From contig OX411549.1 of the NCBI GenBank assembly GCA_948146395.1, forward strand, positions 36,416,693-36,480,692: a stretch of DNA of 64,000 nt, given 5' to 3'. The stretch's first letter is position 1, and every line of letters starts with the position of its first letter. Source of the DNA: Fragum whitleyi (taxonomy: Eukaryota; Mollusca; Bivalvia; Cardiida; Cardiidae). The notes below the pieces were generated by a model. It worked only from the letters and a program-made list of their open reading frames with translations. It did no database searches and was not told where the DNA came from. This document shows positions 25,690-39,431 of this stretch, piece after piece. Made by a program: the position numbers and the translations under genes.

Positions 25690-27742
25690 ACTTATTCAAT
25701 CACAATAATGAACAATCTTAATTCTTCAATTTTCGATAAAAAATGTGTGGATCTTCGAGCTTGTTTTTCAACTCTGGGTATTTTCCCGACCAGTGGTCAG
25801 AGGGTATTATCATACCGTTACACAAGAAAATTACCCAAATGACGTAAACAATTATAGGGGAATAACATTGGTGAGTTGTTTTTCGAAGATTTTTACTTCT
25901 ATTTTAAATCATAGATTAAGCAATCTCTGTGAAAATAACGATATCCTGTCCGACGCTCAGTTCGGCTTTGGACCTAAAAGATCTACAACTGATGCTACAT
26001 TTGTACTCCTCTCCCTCATACAGAAAACGTTGTTTCAGAAAAAACGATTATACGCGGCCTTCATTGATTTCAAAAAAGCTTTTGACAGCGTATACAGAAA
26101 AGGCCTCTGGTATAAACTGTTTAACGTAGGTGTAAAGGGTAAACTGTTAAGGATTATTAAAGACATGTATTCTAAAGTAAAGTCTTTTGTGAAGGTCAAT
26201 AATATATCATCCCCTGTTTTCGAAAGTCATGTGGGATTAAAACAAGGGGAAATATTATCTCCCCTACTTTTTTCTCTGTTCATAGATGACATTGAACTTT
26301 ATTTGCAGAAAAGCTCTTCTTCAGGTTGGAACTAAATGAAATGAAAATTTTACTTCTTCTTTTTGCAGACGATATGGTCCTTTTGAGCGAAGACCCATTA
26401 GATCTACAAAATACTTTAAACCAACTATCAAATTATTGTAACAAGTGGGGCATAGAAGTTAATACAGAAAAAACCAAAATTATGGTTTTTAGAAAACGGG
26501 GTGCTCTTAAAGATAACGAAATTTGGTACTATAATGAGCAAAAAATTGAGATTGTCAATAGTTTCCCATATCTTGGAACAACATTTAATTATACGGGATC
26601 TTTCAATATTAACAATAAAATATTATCCGACAAAGCGCTGAAGGCCCTAAGTATCTTAAATTGTAAAACTCGAAATTTTGAGACAACCACATTATTACAG
26701 TTATTTGATGCTTTTGTAGGATTCATATTATCATATTCTTGTGAACTTTCTGGATTTTGTAAATCAGCTTGTCTAGAAAGAATTCATCTCAAATTTTGTA
26801 AAAAATTATTAAATGTTAAAAGTTCTACAGCTAATGTATCGGTTTATCACGAGTTTGGAAGATATCCACTATATATCAATCGATTTTGCAAAATAATTAA
26901 ATTCTGGGGTAAAATATTAAATTCTAAAAACCCTATAATCAAATCTTCCTATGAAGCGCTATTGACTTGTGATAGCGGGACTAACTGGTGTAGTAACGTT
27001 AAAAAGCTATTAAACGATCACGGATTTGGTTATGTATGGTCTGATCCTTATTGTGTAAACCATGAATATTTTTGCCAGATTTTTAGACAAAAATTAATAG
27101 ACGAATTTCAACAAAGGCAATATAATTTTATTAATAACAGCTCAGTATTATGTACATATAAGTATTTGAAAGAGTCATTTAACTTACCTTATTACCTAGA
27201 CAAATTACCAAAAAAATGGCGTTCGCACATTTCTAAATTTAGATTGTCTTCCCATTCTCTAAGAATAGAAACCGGTAGGCATGGTTTGTATAGAATTGAT
27301 AAGAACCAAAGGATATGCTTGGCATGTGATTTGAATGAATTAGAAGATGAATTCCACTTTTTGCTAGTGTGTCCATTATTCTCCGATATTAGGAAAACCT
27401 ACTTGAAAAAATACTACTATACTCGCCCAAGCATGATGAAATTTATAGCTTTAATAAATACCGAAAACAGATATGTTCTTTTGAATTTGGCAAAATATTT
27501 AAAAGAAAGTTTTACACGAAGATCTGGTTTAGATTATATTTCTTAGCTTCTGAAACATAAGAGATGTAAAAATTTGTCTTAGCTTCTCTTCCATTTTGTA
27601 AATAGACCTAAAATGTTGATTGATTGTTTACATGTGCATGTTCATGATCATTAATGTATTTGTATGTTGTATATTATTTGACGAGAAACTGTCAAGTTTA
27701 AGTCAATAAACTATCTTGTATCTATCTTGTATCTTTATCTTT
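25690..27742 (+). mobile_element. non-LTR retrotransposon (LINE), 5'-truncated
   Basis: It lies in ovo intron 1, antisense to the gene. It contains a reverse-transcriptase region and a C-terminal part but no endonuclease, as expected from 5' truncation during target-primed insertion. The 3' end has AATAAA at 27705-27710, followed by a short repeated ATCTTGT tail to about 27742. Clear similarity starts near 25763; the exact 5' end is uncertain. The clade (CR1/L2-like versus other) cannot be fixed without a search, and no target-site duplication was recognised. Confidence 0.85.
25763..27546 (+). pseudogene. LINE ORF2 reverse-transcriptase remnant with two frameshifts
   Basis: RT motifs appear in order: YRGITLVSCFSKIF, AFIDFKKAFDSV (motif A), GLKQGE.LSPLLF (motif B) and LLFADDMVLL (motif C, catalytic FADD). 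A C-terminal CxxC-x9-HxxxxC knuckle sits in ICLACD...HFLLVC near 27317-27375. The frame breaks at an A-run near 25824-25830, between the LHKK and NYPNDVNNY segments. It breaks again near 26320, just before the FADD frame, which starts at 26326. The second frame is then open for 406 codons to 27546. It is therefore a fairly young but dead copy. Confidence 0.88.
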
Positions 27743-30140
27743 CGAGTAACAGGCTCACACATTTTCATGATGGGCAACAAAATAAAAAAAGTCGTCTTTT
27801 GAGCGTCGTCTATATTAAGAGCCGATTAACAAAAGTCCAAAAGGGGCATTTAGTAAAAATGGACCTTTAAAGAAGAAAGTTCACATTGGTTGAATCCTTT
27901 ACTGTTGAGCTCATTAAAATCGTCTCAGTAAGACAATTCTATTGAGTAATAACATCACAGGATTCAGTTCGAATAAAGCAGTAGCTATATCTGCTCGTAA
28001 TTTGCTAATTATTATTGAAAACAAAAGAGGGGGAAAAGCGACCCCTTTCCTTAAAGACCACTTTTTTGCGGTTCTATTAGCTTTCACTTGATAAAACTTT
28101 CATTTGTAAGAAATTAGCACATTTCGTAGACCACCAAAGTTATCAAAATATCTAAATGGTGTCAACTATTTCAAAACGTTTTGAGCAAGTTTTGTATTTT
28201 TTGACAGATGTTCCAAAATAATAACATTTTATTATTGTTCAGTTTTGACAGGTCATTAATAAAAATAGATTAACTTCTGAAAACGATATATAACCAATTA
28301 TTTTGGTACATAGGCGTACGACGACACACGCTTTCTTAAGAATTTTCAAATTAACAAATTCTTTTTTTTGCTGTGGTATCTTTTCATCTCATCTCTTTGA
28401 CTTATTGGCATCTTTGGCGGTTTTAATAACGCGCGTGTCGCTAATTAATTCCAACTTTGGTTTAGGTTATGCTGTAATATAACCTTTTTGTACTCTATGT
28501 GCTAAAAAGGGCAAAGCAGGGGGCTAGTAGGCTGTCCCCATTGTATAGAGAATAACATGTCAGTGTCTTAAAACATCAATGTTATCTGGTCGAGGTTGAG
28601 AGTATTTATCATGACGAGGCTTGTTTACAAGCAACTAGAAAGCATGCTAGATCTTTTTGAAATAACATGATCCAATGACAATGTTATCAGTTATTTTCCT
28701 TTTTTCTCTGAACTAACAAGTTTAAAGGAATACATTTTGTTCAAAACGGCTATGCCTTTTTGAAAATTGTATGCATTTTTTTTCTAAACATAGACTTACA
28801 TGTATTAATTGTGTTATATTCTAAAGACTGTGCATGTTTCGCCTTCACATCGCTTATTATAGCAGGTAAGCAAATGGTTATATCTAATGGTAAACAAATG
28901 GAAAATATTGAGATTACTAGTTGCCACTTTCGTCAATTACTTTAAGTGATTCGTAGTCACGTGTTCAATTATCTCCTAGCAACAGGTTTCATTGCGACTT
29001 TACTGTCGTCTGGTCAGAATAAATGGGATGTCATGGGAAGAAATCTGAAACGGAACATTCTCAGCGGGCAATGTTGCAAAACAAATAATGCGCAACGTTC
29101 GAAACAATTAGGGGACGAATAAAAACACCCATTTCCATTGCGGACTAATTGTTTACGAGTATTGAGGTCTAAAGAAATGTCTTGTAGCCCATCAGTGTCA
29201 CCCGGGTGTGGGTAATGACCGACGATCAGCGAAAAGAATGACCCATGGTCAAATAATGGCGGGACACAATAATTACCAACCTTGCCGTTATATCATCCGC
29301 AAGGACCATCAATTACCAACAAGGATTAAATTCGTAATAGCGGAAAGTAAACAGTGTCATCGGTAAAAAATCCACTAGGTGAACGGGGTTTCGACTATCT
29401 TGACACTTCCCCGCGGCAATCGGAGCTTTTCGCTCATTTCACGTGAACAATATCCGCGAAGAAATAAAAATATTTTTTCTTCGTATTACATTCCGATTTG
29501 ATGCTTAAATTGTTATACAAAACGAATTTGAATATAAAGACAAATTTTGATAAATGTCGGGGGTGAGTGTGTTAATTGAAAATAAACAAATATAAAAATC
29601 CCATATTCTCATATTAAAGATGTAATCCAGAGTTAAGTTTACAAAATTTTACTTCGTTGTTGCTTCTCAACTCATAGTATGGGAAACTCTTTCTTTAAAA
29701 AAGGGGGTTTTCAATCCATTGTTTTACACGTATATTTATTTCTCAACATAAAACAAACAATACATTTTACAATTTTATGTATTCTGGCCTTCATTCATAA
29801 ACACATAATCATTGAAAGTTATGGCAGGCTTGCAGCTGTCTTTACTTATATGTATGTATCTTTACTTATCAGTTTAGCATATTGTGTTTCGGTACATGTA
29901 ACTACAAGTAAACGTCATAGTTCACAGCCTTAAATTATTTAATTTATATATTCGCTTGAAAATTGTAGATGTGCAGTATGCAATGAATTTTCAAGAATCT
30001 TTAATGTCAAGGTAACAGGTCAATATCAACCGCTGTAATTGAACTTATAAAATCATAGTTTATTCATTTTTATGCTAAAATATATACTTCAGAATATATT
30101 TTCTTCGATAATTTTAAGCATCACGTATATATGAAAAATG

Positions 30141-30328
30141 CACAAAACACTAAGTACGTATTATATTTTTCTTATACCTCTATTTGCCTTGTTTTCGTCG
30201 ATGTTTCTGACAGAAATGTAAGTTTCTAAAAATAACTGCATCATGTCATTGTTCTTAAAATATCTATGTGATATCATAAAAAAGTACCATACGGCATGTT
30301 ATCACACGGATATTTTTAAAGTTATAAA
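30141..30328 (-). repeat. family E arm fragment
   Basis: AACACTAAGTACGTATTAT, CGTCGATGTTTCTGACAGAA and GTTATCACACGGATATT match the inverted arm at 1920-2210. The centre and other arm are absent. Confidence 0.55.
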
Positions 30329-30876
30329 TTAAATTATAATTCGTCGTAGAGTAAAACAACAAAAATAATTTGCGAAAAAAAAAACTTCCCAGCGTGCACA
30401 TTGCACTTCATAAAGTGCATTGACGGACAGGGTTAATTCGCTGCACGAATAACGGTATGATATAAAGGGCCGGAAAATTGGTGTCGTCTTTCATCATATT
30501 CTGTTGTGTGTGAATCAAATTGCTTCCATCAGCTTTTTAATTACCCTTTCGTAAATCTAGAATTTGGAGTTTTGCATTTGCGATTAACAAAACACAATCA
30601 TCGTCAGGAAAGTATTGTGAATTGCAAAGCGCATAGAAAAGAAAACTTAGAAATGCACTATATAAAATTCGTATTTGTATTCAATTAGATTTAATTGCAT
30701 TAATTAACAATCCAACATCAGAGAAATACGCTATGATTTTGCAAAGGGACTTCTGTATAAAAATGAATGACGTTCTATGAAGGTTAAAAAGATACTGAAT
30801 TAAACCAATTAATCTTGTCTATCTTAACGCTTTTTAAAGCCGAACAACCACCGATTTGTATACGACGAACGGATTT

Positions 30877-31394
30877 GAGACTGTGCATACCATTTCCAAC
30901 AATTTTAGATGTGCGCAATGCAAAGCTCCTGGCCAGCCTGTGTGTCTGCACAGCCTGTGAGTGGCATTTCCAACATTAAACAACAACTAAATAGATGCAC
31001 TTATTGGGCATTCTGGAGAGCCACAAAGTCAAATTTGGAGATTCGGCGACTGTTTGGGCTTTCTCTATCTAAATATCGCTCTGTGAAGACTCAGGTCAGA
31101 CTATGCGGATGCACAGGCTGGTTAGAGTCTTTGCTCGGCGCATATTTGAAATTGTGGAAAAAACACTCACTAGACTGGCATTAGGAGTTTTTGTAAGCTA
31201 TTTCAGAAAAAATGTGGTAGTTCTATTACATTCCTCTTTAATTTAAGTTCATAAAAAAACAAATGCGGAACAAAAACGAGTCTTCTTTTCAGACCTATAT
31301 GTAAGATTTGTAATGATTTAATTTCCTTTGAAAAAAAAAAGAAAAAAAAACTGCAAAGAAGAGTCTGTCGGCCAAACTAATCACACACAGGCTC
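30877..31394. repeat. family C MITE, composite or interrupted
   Basis: Starts GAGACTGTGCATACCATTTC; a second internal start-like GCCTGTGAGTGGCATTTCC lies near 30953. The inner hairpin half TATGCGGATGCACAGGCTGG is near 31100. The final CACACACAGGCTC lies at 31382-31394. Two copies or one copy with an insertion are possible. Confidence 0.5.
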
Positions 31395-31535
31395 ATTATA
31401 ATGTTGAAATAATTAAAAATTTGAATTCAAGCTTTATTTGCCAATATATTTACGAAATGGAAATTGCAAGATGTCTCTTTTTCCTGTTTTGCTAGATACG
31501 ATAGATATAACTGACCGTACACATAAAGTTTTTTC

Positions 31536-31712
31536 CCGCAATTTTTCAGTCACATCGGAACGATTGGAGCTCCTAACAAGGGATTCCTGGTATTCCTCGC
31601 AAAGTGCTACGATTTCATCGTTTCTTTGCCTCTATAGCTTCTATCCCACCAAGGTTTACGATTATCCACCCATCCACCCAAAACTTGGGAAAGGATATAC
31701 ATGAGCCTCTGG
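31536..31712 (-). mobile_element. SINE body fragment
   Basis: The minus-strand match to the 21-kb SINE body includes plus-strand GGATTCCTGGTATT and GTTTACGATTATCCACCCAT. The tRNA-like head and clear ends are missing. Confidence 0.6.
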
Positions 31713-31793
31713 CGGTGGATAATACAGGGCCTCGGCCCTTGATAATTTAGTCTTAAAAATGGTTTAAGTCGTCAAATTGAATATATAAATATA

Positions 31794-33195
31794 CGAGGGT
31801 TGTCCGGAAAGTTCGTAGACAGTCTGAAATTATCATTAACTACTTCCATTTTATTCATAATTCTTATGTTAATCGCTACCCTAATTATCACTGACTTCAT
31901 ACCCGAAGAAAAATGTTCAACTTTTTTATTAACATGTATATGACAGTTGCCTTAGCAACCCCACCTAACGGTACCCGGAGCACGTCGATATTATAAAGAT
32001 TTACCGATAACGATTGAATTCTAAAACATATTTTTCAAGACTTAGATCTTTTGAGAATATCAAAATTAAAATGTATTTATTGTGAACAATATATGAGTAT
32101 TGTCTCGTACTATTTTCAAAGTGATCGCTTTATAAATACTCGTGTGAATGAAGAATATTATAGCAAACCGTGCGCGAGATGGAACGGAAAATGACGCCGT
32201 CAGACGTTGCGGCGGAGCAGCGTCTATTCAGTTTTTTTCTTAAAATCCGGGTAATGCGAAGAAAAACATATCTGAGCCTTTTATAACTATTACAGGAACA
32301 AATTACAGATCCTTTTCAACATATGGTATTTTTCAGTTGGAAATTTTCAGTATTTAGTAATGAATGATTTTTAGCTAAGCTTCTTTAATGCAAAGTCTGC
32401 GGTGTAGTTGGGAACGTCATTATGACGAAACGCAGTCCGATTAAAAGGGGTTTTGAGAACGAAGTTTGATAGTGGTTGAAGTGTCGATCTCCAATGATAA
32501 GTGAACAGTTGGAATGGATGATAGTCGAAAAACACTATATGAAATGATTTCTAATGAAAATTCATTTTGATAATAGAAAAATATAGACAAATGAGTTTTG
32601 CGCGTTTTGGGTATAGCTTTTTAGAAAACGAATGTTATAGGACTGAATGGAATCATGGATACACATGACCTTAATTTGCCTCAGATACCAGCAGTGGTTG
32701 AAACACTTATGGTTAATTTGTGGTATCTTGAAATTCAGTTGAATTTCCTTGATATTTTGGATTAATGTAATATGATTACAAAAAGAAGCGGCAAAATTTG
32801 GTGTTTATTTTCTTCCCTGATTATAAGCAATACATTTTTTTCTAAAAGTAGGCAACGCTTGCTTTTTATAATCATAACATAATATAACGGGTAGGTTAAA
32901 ATATAGACAAAACATCGATAAATACTTGTAATTGTTACTATTAGATTCGACTAAAGGAAGCAGTATTTTTACGTCGACGTCATATTTTGCGTTGCAGCGT
33001 CATTTTGTGCTCCGCACCAACCAACATGCCTTTACAAAATTCTATGTTATTTCATTATTAGCAAGAGAATCTCCTTGTAAATTTGTATAACGGCTCTTTG
33101 AATGATATTGAATATTGACGTGTAGTGTTAAAAAGCCATAGACATACCGTATGTATGTACTAGATGATGTCTACGAACTTTCCGGACAACCCTCG
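31794..33195. mobile_element. mariner-like DNA transposon, transposase decayed
   Basis: Perfect 27-bp terminal inverted repeats lie at 31794-31820 and 33169-33195 (starting CGAGGGTTGTCCGGAAAG), each flanked by TATA, so a TA duplication fits. The 1,402-bp length is near that of a full mariner (about 1.3 kb). No long frame survives. A short stretch near 32179-32260 reads MERKMTPSDVAAEQRLFSFF, which may be a remnant of a mariner N-terminus, but this is weak. The perfect ends with a broken interior suggest the ends were mobilised in trans or the element is a non-autonomous derivative. Confidence 0.75.
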
Positions 33196-33687
33196 TATAC
33201 CATGTTTAAGTACCATTTTTTTTACTTAAATCCATTCTTTAATATGAAGAGAATAAAGGTTTAACCGCGTAATATTAAACACGAGGTGTTAAAATGACAC
33301 TTTTGGATACACGAGACCTGTGAGAATTTTACACAGACATTAGAAGGCATCAAATTTTAAATTGTGACTCATAAGATAATTATCTCTTATACAGTTGTAT
33401 TACAAAGATAACTGATTATTTTTTCAAAACAATCATTCCTTTCAGGGATTTACCTACCATATAAAAGACTATAAAAACCAAAGAGTGTTAACTTGTAATT
33501 AAATTTTCACCCATAAATAATGAAGAAGACGAATAAGTTCAGACTAAAGGATAACAATTTATATGGATAATACACGTAAAACAAATAAGACAGACTGTAT
33601 AGACCGGTTTTATTGCCCTGGTATCACTTTCTGTCAATTGCACAAATGAAAATAAATAGAGGATATTAAATGAGTGGTCATTGAATA

Positions 33688-33776
33688 CCGAATTTATCAA
33701 ACGAGTCATCTATGAACAGATAAAAAACGAGGCTGTGCCGAGTTTATATCTGTTTTAGATGGCGAGCGTGATAAAT
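33688..33776. repeat. imperfect inverted repeat
   Basis: GAATTTATCAAACGAGTCAT...ACAGATA and TATCTGTTTTAGATGGC...GATAAATTC pair with several mismatches. Confidence 0.5.
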
Positions 33777-34419
33777 TCTGTATTTGATGAGCACAAATTT
33801 GATATTCTATTTATGATATAACCCGAATTTGGTGATTAATCGCGAAAATTACGATATTTATCGATTCAGGTTATTCCGCGAAACATATATAACGCCGCTT
33901 CAAAACACGTCAGCAGAATCATTATGACGTCATTTTCTTAACAAAAAATATAACGTTGATCTTCGTTCTTAGTTCATTTGCATAGTAATTCCACTAGTTT
34001 AATAACACGCGTGTAATATCAAAAATATTCAACGGGGTTATTTCACTCCGGCTACGTAGGCCATAAAATAAGTTCCGCTCGGCCCTTAACGTTATCATTG
34101 GAATGAACTACTGATGTGTAATGCATATTTTTCTACTTTGATGAGATAAGCCAAATTAATTAACCATTTCCGAAAAGGTCAACCTCATGTTAAATGAAAT
34201 CATCTATACCAAGCAAAACTATGTATCTAACTTGGCAAAAAGGTTGTGAAAATCATACAAATTGCACCACACCGATTATCCCGGGTTGGACGAACAAAAA
34301 AAACGTTCCTAAATATAATTTAAATAAGATACTGCCGAAATAAAAGCACATGCTAAGGCTTCGGCTAGTGATATAGCTCGACTGTTAGTCATACGAGGAT
34401 CAGATTTGAATTATTATTA

Positions 34420-34756
34420 TCGGTGATTTTTGCCCTGGTAGGACGGAGCCCAAGTAATTGGCTCGTTGCATTTAACGTAAATGCGATTCGACCTTTTAAA
34501 AAAAATATTTACCCACTTTTATGTATAGTCGACATTTATGACTTAAACCGGGAACGGTGTTATGTTTTGATAACCCAACGATAAAATGAGCCCACTTTAA
34601 TTATTTGGTGTAAGCTATTTACACGTGTTAACTATAATAAACTATAATTGCCGGCTAGATTCTGACAGATCCGAAATATTAAAAAGTAAAGGCGTCGACT
34701 GACGTCATGCCGCTAAGTTACGCACTCAGCGGCAAGGTCAACATTAATGCAGAATA
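34420..34756 (-). repeat. family F element, old copy
   Basis: GCCCTGGTAGGACGGAGCCCA...GCTCGTTGCA on the left and ATTAATGCAGAATA on the right match the family F ends; the interior has diverged and lost the hairpin. Confidence 0.45.
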
Positions 34757-36181
34757 CCTAAAGTGCATGACTAGATAAATCAAAGTGCTGTCAGCACTGT
34801 AAATCGTACATCATTGAGAGGCTGGGATAGTGCAATAGTTCGCATCAAAAGGGCTCAAATTTGGACAATAAAAGTTGGTAAAATCTTTAAATTTGTGAGT
34901 TTTTTGTCTTAACACTCCATCTTTTCGAGGACATCGCCAGCTCATCCAACCTCGTGGGTCCGATTTTGAAAGTTTGCTGATTCGATAGCCCTCTGCTAGT
35001 CTAAATTATTTCTTAGCAGATTTTTTTACGTTGTTATAATGAGCACACGCCAAGCTAAAAGCTTGTCTGTTAATATTATTCCTCTCTCTAGAGTTTAAAA
35101 GCCTGTTTAGCAACAAACATTTTTCATTAAACTATTTACAATTTTGATTACCAACATGTTTGTATTTCAAGCATTGGGTTTTCCCAAATACTGTAAATGC
35201 ATTTTCCCTCAAGAAACACGTGAAATCGCCAACTATGCTATTTATATCTTTGGTTTCTGACCAATCGATTAAATCTAGCAGCACTCTATGATTATTCATG
35301 AGTTGTTCTAAAAATAGATCGCTCTTACTGCTATCCTTTACAGTTGTACAATTTATAGTGAGGCGTCAAAGATCAATTTTACATTGAAAATGATAGGCAA
35401 TAACGGTTTCTCGATACTCACATAAACTTGCGGAACTATACCAGTTTATCGTATGTTTTTGTCGGTTTATTTGTTGTTGAATAATTTTTCTTCATACTCA
35501 AATTTGAATTTATTGAAAATAGGATTGGAGCGTGATCAGAGTGCTCATTGAAATCAAGTATTTCAAAATTACAAAATTATTTCTATTTGTTAACACATGC
35601 GAACAAAAAGTAAACTTCTCACGCTCCCTGTTTGAGTGCAGACGACTATTGACTAATGACAACCAAGTTAATTGACACATTTCGAGCAGACGATGTCCAT
35701 CTACCACGTGGTCTGAATATACGCGTGGGTTTTGACCCAGTGATAATCATAACAGAATTTGATTGGTTGTCAGCCCTACAACTGGTAAATGACCGTTCGA
35801 GAAAGTTCAGAGCAGTAATATTGTAAGTGCTACAAATTAATTATACAGTTAACCTATTGTACGTTTCAACTCCTTTACTCAACCGAAAATCTTGTTATAA
35901 ACACTGGAAATACTAACTGGTAATTACTAAAAGCGAAAATTACATCAAATTTTGTATTAGCCTCTTCTCTATTTGTCGAAAAGTAAATAAGGTATAAACA
36001 AAGTTTGTAGATTGTGACTGAAAAGGCCGTTTCTTCGGTGTTTGAAAACACATAATTTGGTTTAAACACATTGCTCAGAAGATAAAGGTAAAAATGTAGT
36101 GGGTCAAACAGAGTGGATTTCTGAAAAACGGTAGATATAAATCTACTGCTTCGCAGTACGATTTAAAAATGCAACTCCTTT

Positions 36182-36410
36182 TTAACCCTTTGCTGTTTAA
36201 TCCCTGCTTTTTACGTGCCTGTGATTTTATGATTGAGAAAACATAGTGAAAAAAGAAGAAATTGCTTCTGACAAGCAATTTCTTCTTTTTCCATTCTATT
36301 TTCTACCCTACTGAATGGTTATTTTTCAAATTAAATCCACTTTAAATTTTCGTCTGCAAAACCTTGGAATTTGGATAGTTCCAAAATTTTGTAAAACAGG
36401 ACAGGGTTAA
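36182..36410. repeat. family D MITE, piggyBac-like
   Basis: The same ends (TTAACCCTTTGCTGTTTAA, ACAGGGTTAA) and the inner hairpin GAAATTGCTTCTGACAAGCA. It is near-identical in length to the 10.4-kb copy, so probably fairly recent. Confidence 0.68.
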
Positions 36411-37096
36411 AACCGTTACATGATGTCTGTAACTATAATATTGGTACGTATCATAATAGTACAAGTGAGAGAATTCCAATGAGTACCAACAGCATAGGAC
36501 ATGTGCCAGTATTGATGAAACAAACTAGTGCCCCTTCATTTTTAGCCCAGTATGTTATTGAATATTTTAAACCCTATTTGATTGTAATGAAGTAAAAGGT
36601 AAAGCCACTTGTTGACAAGTACAATATTAATATCATGATATTCAATATTTATATTTTATAATAGAAGGTAATGAATAATTGATAAAGTTTTCATTCATTC
36701 ATGATATCGGAATAGTGAATGGAACTCTATTTTATCCGTTTTAATGATGTACGCTGGGTGAATTGGACCAATAAAAGACCGCCATTTACGCGCCTCTAGT
36801 CAATGGTGGATCAATCATAATTTTGCTTCAATGAAGTAATATTGTTTTTCCCATATAATTCCAATAGGAGTGACCTAAATGGAATTTCCTTCCGGAGGTC
36901 GTTGTGTGGTAAAAGAAGATCTTAGAGAAAAAAAAATAGTGCGGCTTGAAAATGGCATATTGAAGTGGAGAATAGTGATCCACGTGCATGTTTGTTTGAT
37001 TTTTTTGCTAGTTTGCATCTCTTCTTTAAAAGAACTTTTGGTTCGATTTCTTTTGTGCACGATTTCCTTCCCGGGAGGACGGATAAGGGACGAGGG

Positions 37097-37117
37097 GGGG
37101 GGGGGGGGGGGGGGGCG
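37097..37117. repeat. poly-G tract
   Basis: An uninterrupted run of about 20 G after GAGGG. Frames that read Gly or Pro runs across it are artefacts. Length is likely to be unstable or mis-assembled. Confidence 0.8.
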
Positions 37118-37557
37118 TACCCGAATTAACTATCCTCTTCATAGGTGGCGAAAAGACAGTGCCTTTACTCTCGTTTGAACAGCCCAAATTAAAACCCCAG
37201 TGACTTAGTCTTTTTAGTCTCAAAAGGTAGATCTATGAATGTAGATGAAGCGCTTATGACGTTATTTATAAGAGAAGTTTTGTTAAATGCGCTGCAGCAC
37301 CCGAAAGTTGAGCAATGTTATATAGAACAAAGAAGGCAAAAAATCTGGTGGGGTCTGACCAAAATATGTGCATGGTGGAATGTGTGATCCGTCAACCAAA
37401 GAGGGGGAGGGGGTATCTCGGAACTCCGTAAAATGAATGTTTGAAAAAGACATCGATTCCAGTACAGGTAACTTGTATACTGGGTTACTGTCCCTAGATC
37501 TATCGATACTAGACAGCGGGCTTCCAGTTAGCAAACATTATGTCAAATTCATAACTG

Positions 37558-37794
37558 TGATCCGTCACGCGAAAAGGGACCAGCTGACTCGTGCATTAAG
37601 TGTCGATCCTAGTCAGATACTTTTCAACACTTTTCGCACTTAGCTAATTTTCTAAAACTAGAATGGTTAATCTACCTTCCTTTGAAAGAATTTTTGAAAT
37701 GCGATATCTTGTTGGCCTTTGCTTAGCCCGATCTCTTCTTCAATTATCTTTTTTACAGAGTTCCCAGATGGTCCCTTTTTACGTGATGGGTTAC
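37558..37794. repeat. family B MITE
   Basis: It runs from GTGATCCGTCACGCGAAAAG to GTCCCTTTTTACGTGATGGG. The inner hairpin has lost one arm (CCTAGTCAGATACTTTTC). Confidence 0.65.
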
Positions 37795-37954
37795 AAATTT
37801 TACAGGACGGGAGGGTAGAGTGATTATTATAGATTCAGAAAATGCGACATGTGCCATCACTTTCGATTCTAGTCAGTTTGCGAAGTCCACGAAAGGGTTG
37901 TTTCTTCTTCTAAAATCAACTCTGCAGGCTTGTAGCTCTTTGAAATATATTATT

Positions 37955-38115
37955 GTGACCACGTGAGCAAAGGTGGGCCATCTGGTCAGTGCGTTAAAAG
38001 TCGAGCCTAGTCAGACTGCGCGGACCATGCAGACAGACTGGGGTAGAAATTTTTCGCACCTTAACCACTTTCTGAATCTAGAATGATCAATTTAGCTTCC
38101 AGTGAATTTTTTTTA
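37955..38115. repeat. family B MITE, left part
   Basis: GTGACCACGTGAGCAAAGG and the inner hairpin AGTCAGACTGCGCGG...GCAGACAGACTGG are present; it stops near the CCAGTGAA position of the family. The right end is absent. Confidence 0.55.
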
Positions 38116-39431
38116 ATATGACATCTTGTTTAAATGTACTGTAACCGATCTATTTTACACTATATACGTTTTGATAGATAAGTGCTTCTTTAAGACTACT
38201 CACTATTGATAGTTTATACGAGACTAAGTATTCCTATATTTATTCATTTTGGTTATTTAATAACGTGAGAAAGCTAGAGATGGGCCGTTAACTTGAATAT
38301 TTCATTTTTAATATGTCATAAAAATATCATGAATCAGTGATTAAACTGACCGTTATATCTAGAAAAAAAAGTGTGTTAATTGCGAAAAAAAGTACTTCAA
38401 TTCGAAAAACTTGATTGAACTTATTAAGCAAGACAAAGTGTGTGTTTGAGTGCAAATTAGTACAGTTAATTGAATTAGGCCCGAGATTGACTAAAATGGA
38501 CAATTCAAACATCAAAATCTGATATTTTTTATCAATTTGTAATATATGAATTATATTGGATACATTTGATATTAATCTAACCAACAGAAGTCAATATCAG
38601 ACTAATAAAGTAGACCTATAGCACTAATTACGTGCATCTTCACGAGTCAAGGGGTATCGAATCGATAAGATCTTCTCGAATACTCGTAAGATAAGTAAAA
38701 CATTCGTAACCCTTGGTTCGACAAGATGTAATTACTGATTAAGTAATAAATGCAGATACTGTTCAACAACTTTAAAAATTCTAGTTCAGTGAAAAGTGAA
38801 AAAATAAATGCAACGTCAAATAAACAGAAAAATGAACTTATAAAACCAAGCGATGCATTTTTATTGTTTTTTTCTAACGACGATTGGTATCGTTTTCTTC
38901 ATTCATTTTGTTGTTGTTGTTCAAACAATTTCAATTATCAGCTAGATTTTTTTTCTTTTGTGGCCCATCTCACGTTAAGGGATTATTTGGGAACCCTGCA
39001 AAATAGATGTTTGTGAATCCTAGTTACAGTCTAGCGCAACTTGGCCAAAAAACTGCTGAACTCTCAGCAGTAACACCTCTGTTGGAAAGCAATAAATTGA
39101 TAATCAGGAACCCTTTGTTGTAATGAGCCTGCATTAATTGATTATTGACAATGGTGATAAGGATATGAACTAATTAATAACAGCATAACACTAACCTGGA
39201 CAGAAGGATAAGATAATTAGTATATAAAAAGAAAATTTATTTAATGTTCTACTACACATATTGTTTGAAAAAAAATAGAGATAGAATGATGGCTTGAGAT
39301 GGTGAAAATAAAAATACTTTAAGTTTTACAAATTCTGTATTTCTGTATGTTTTAAAGGGAAGGGAACCCTTTTAACCAGATAATTTTATCAGTCAAGCAA
39401 ATTGATTTAAGTTATAGACTAAACATGTTTT

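Noticed and set aside
36879..37223. Gly-rich and Pro-rich frames around 37.1 kb
   Set aside because: Generated by the poly-G tract; no other evidence of coding.
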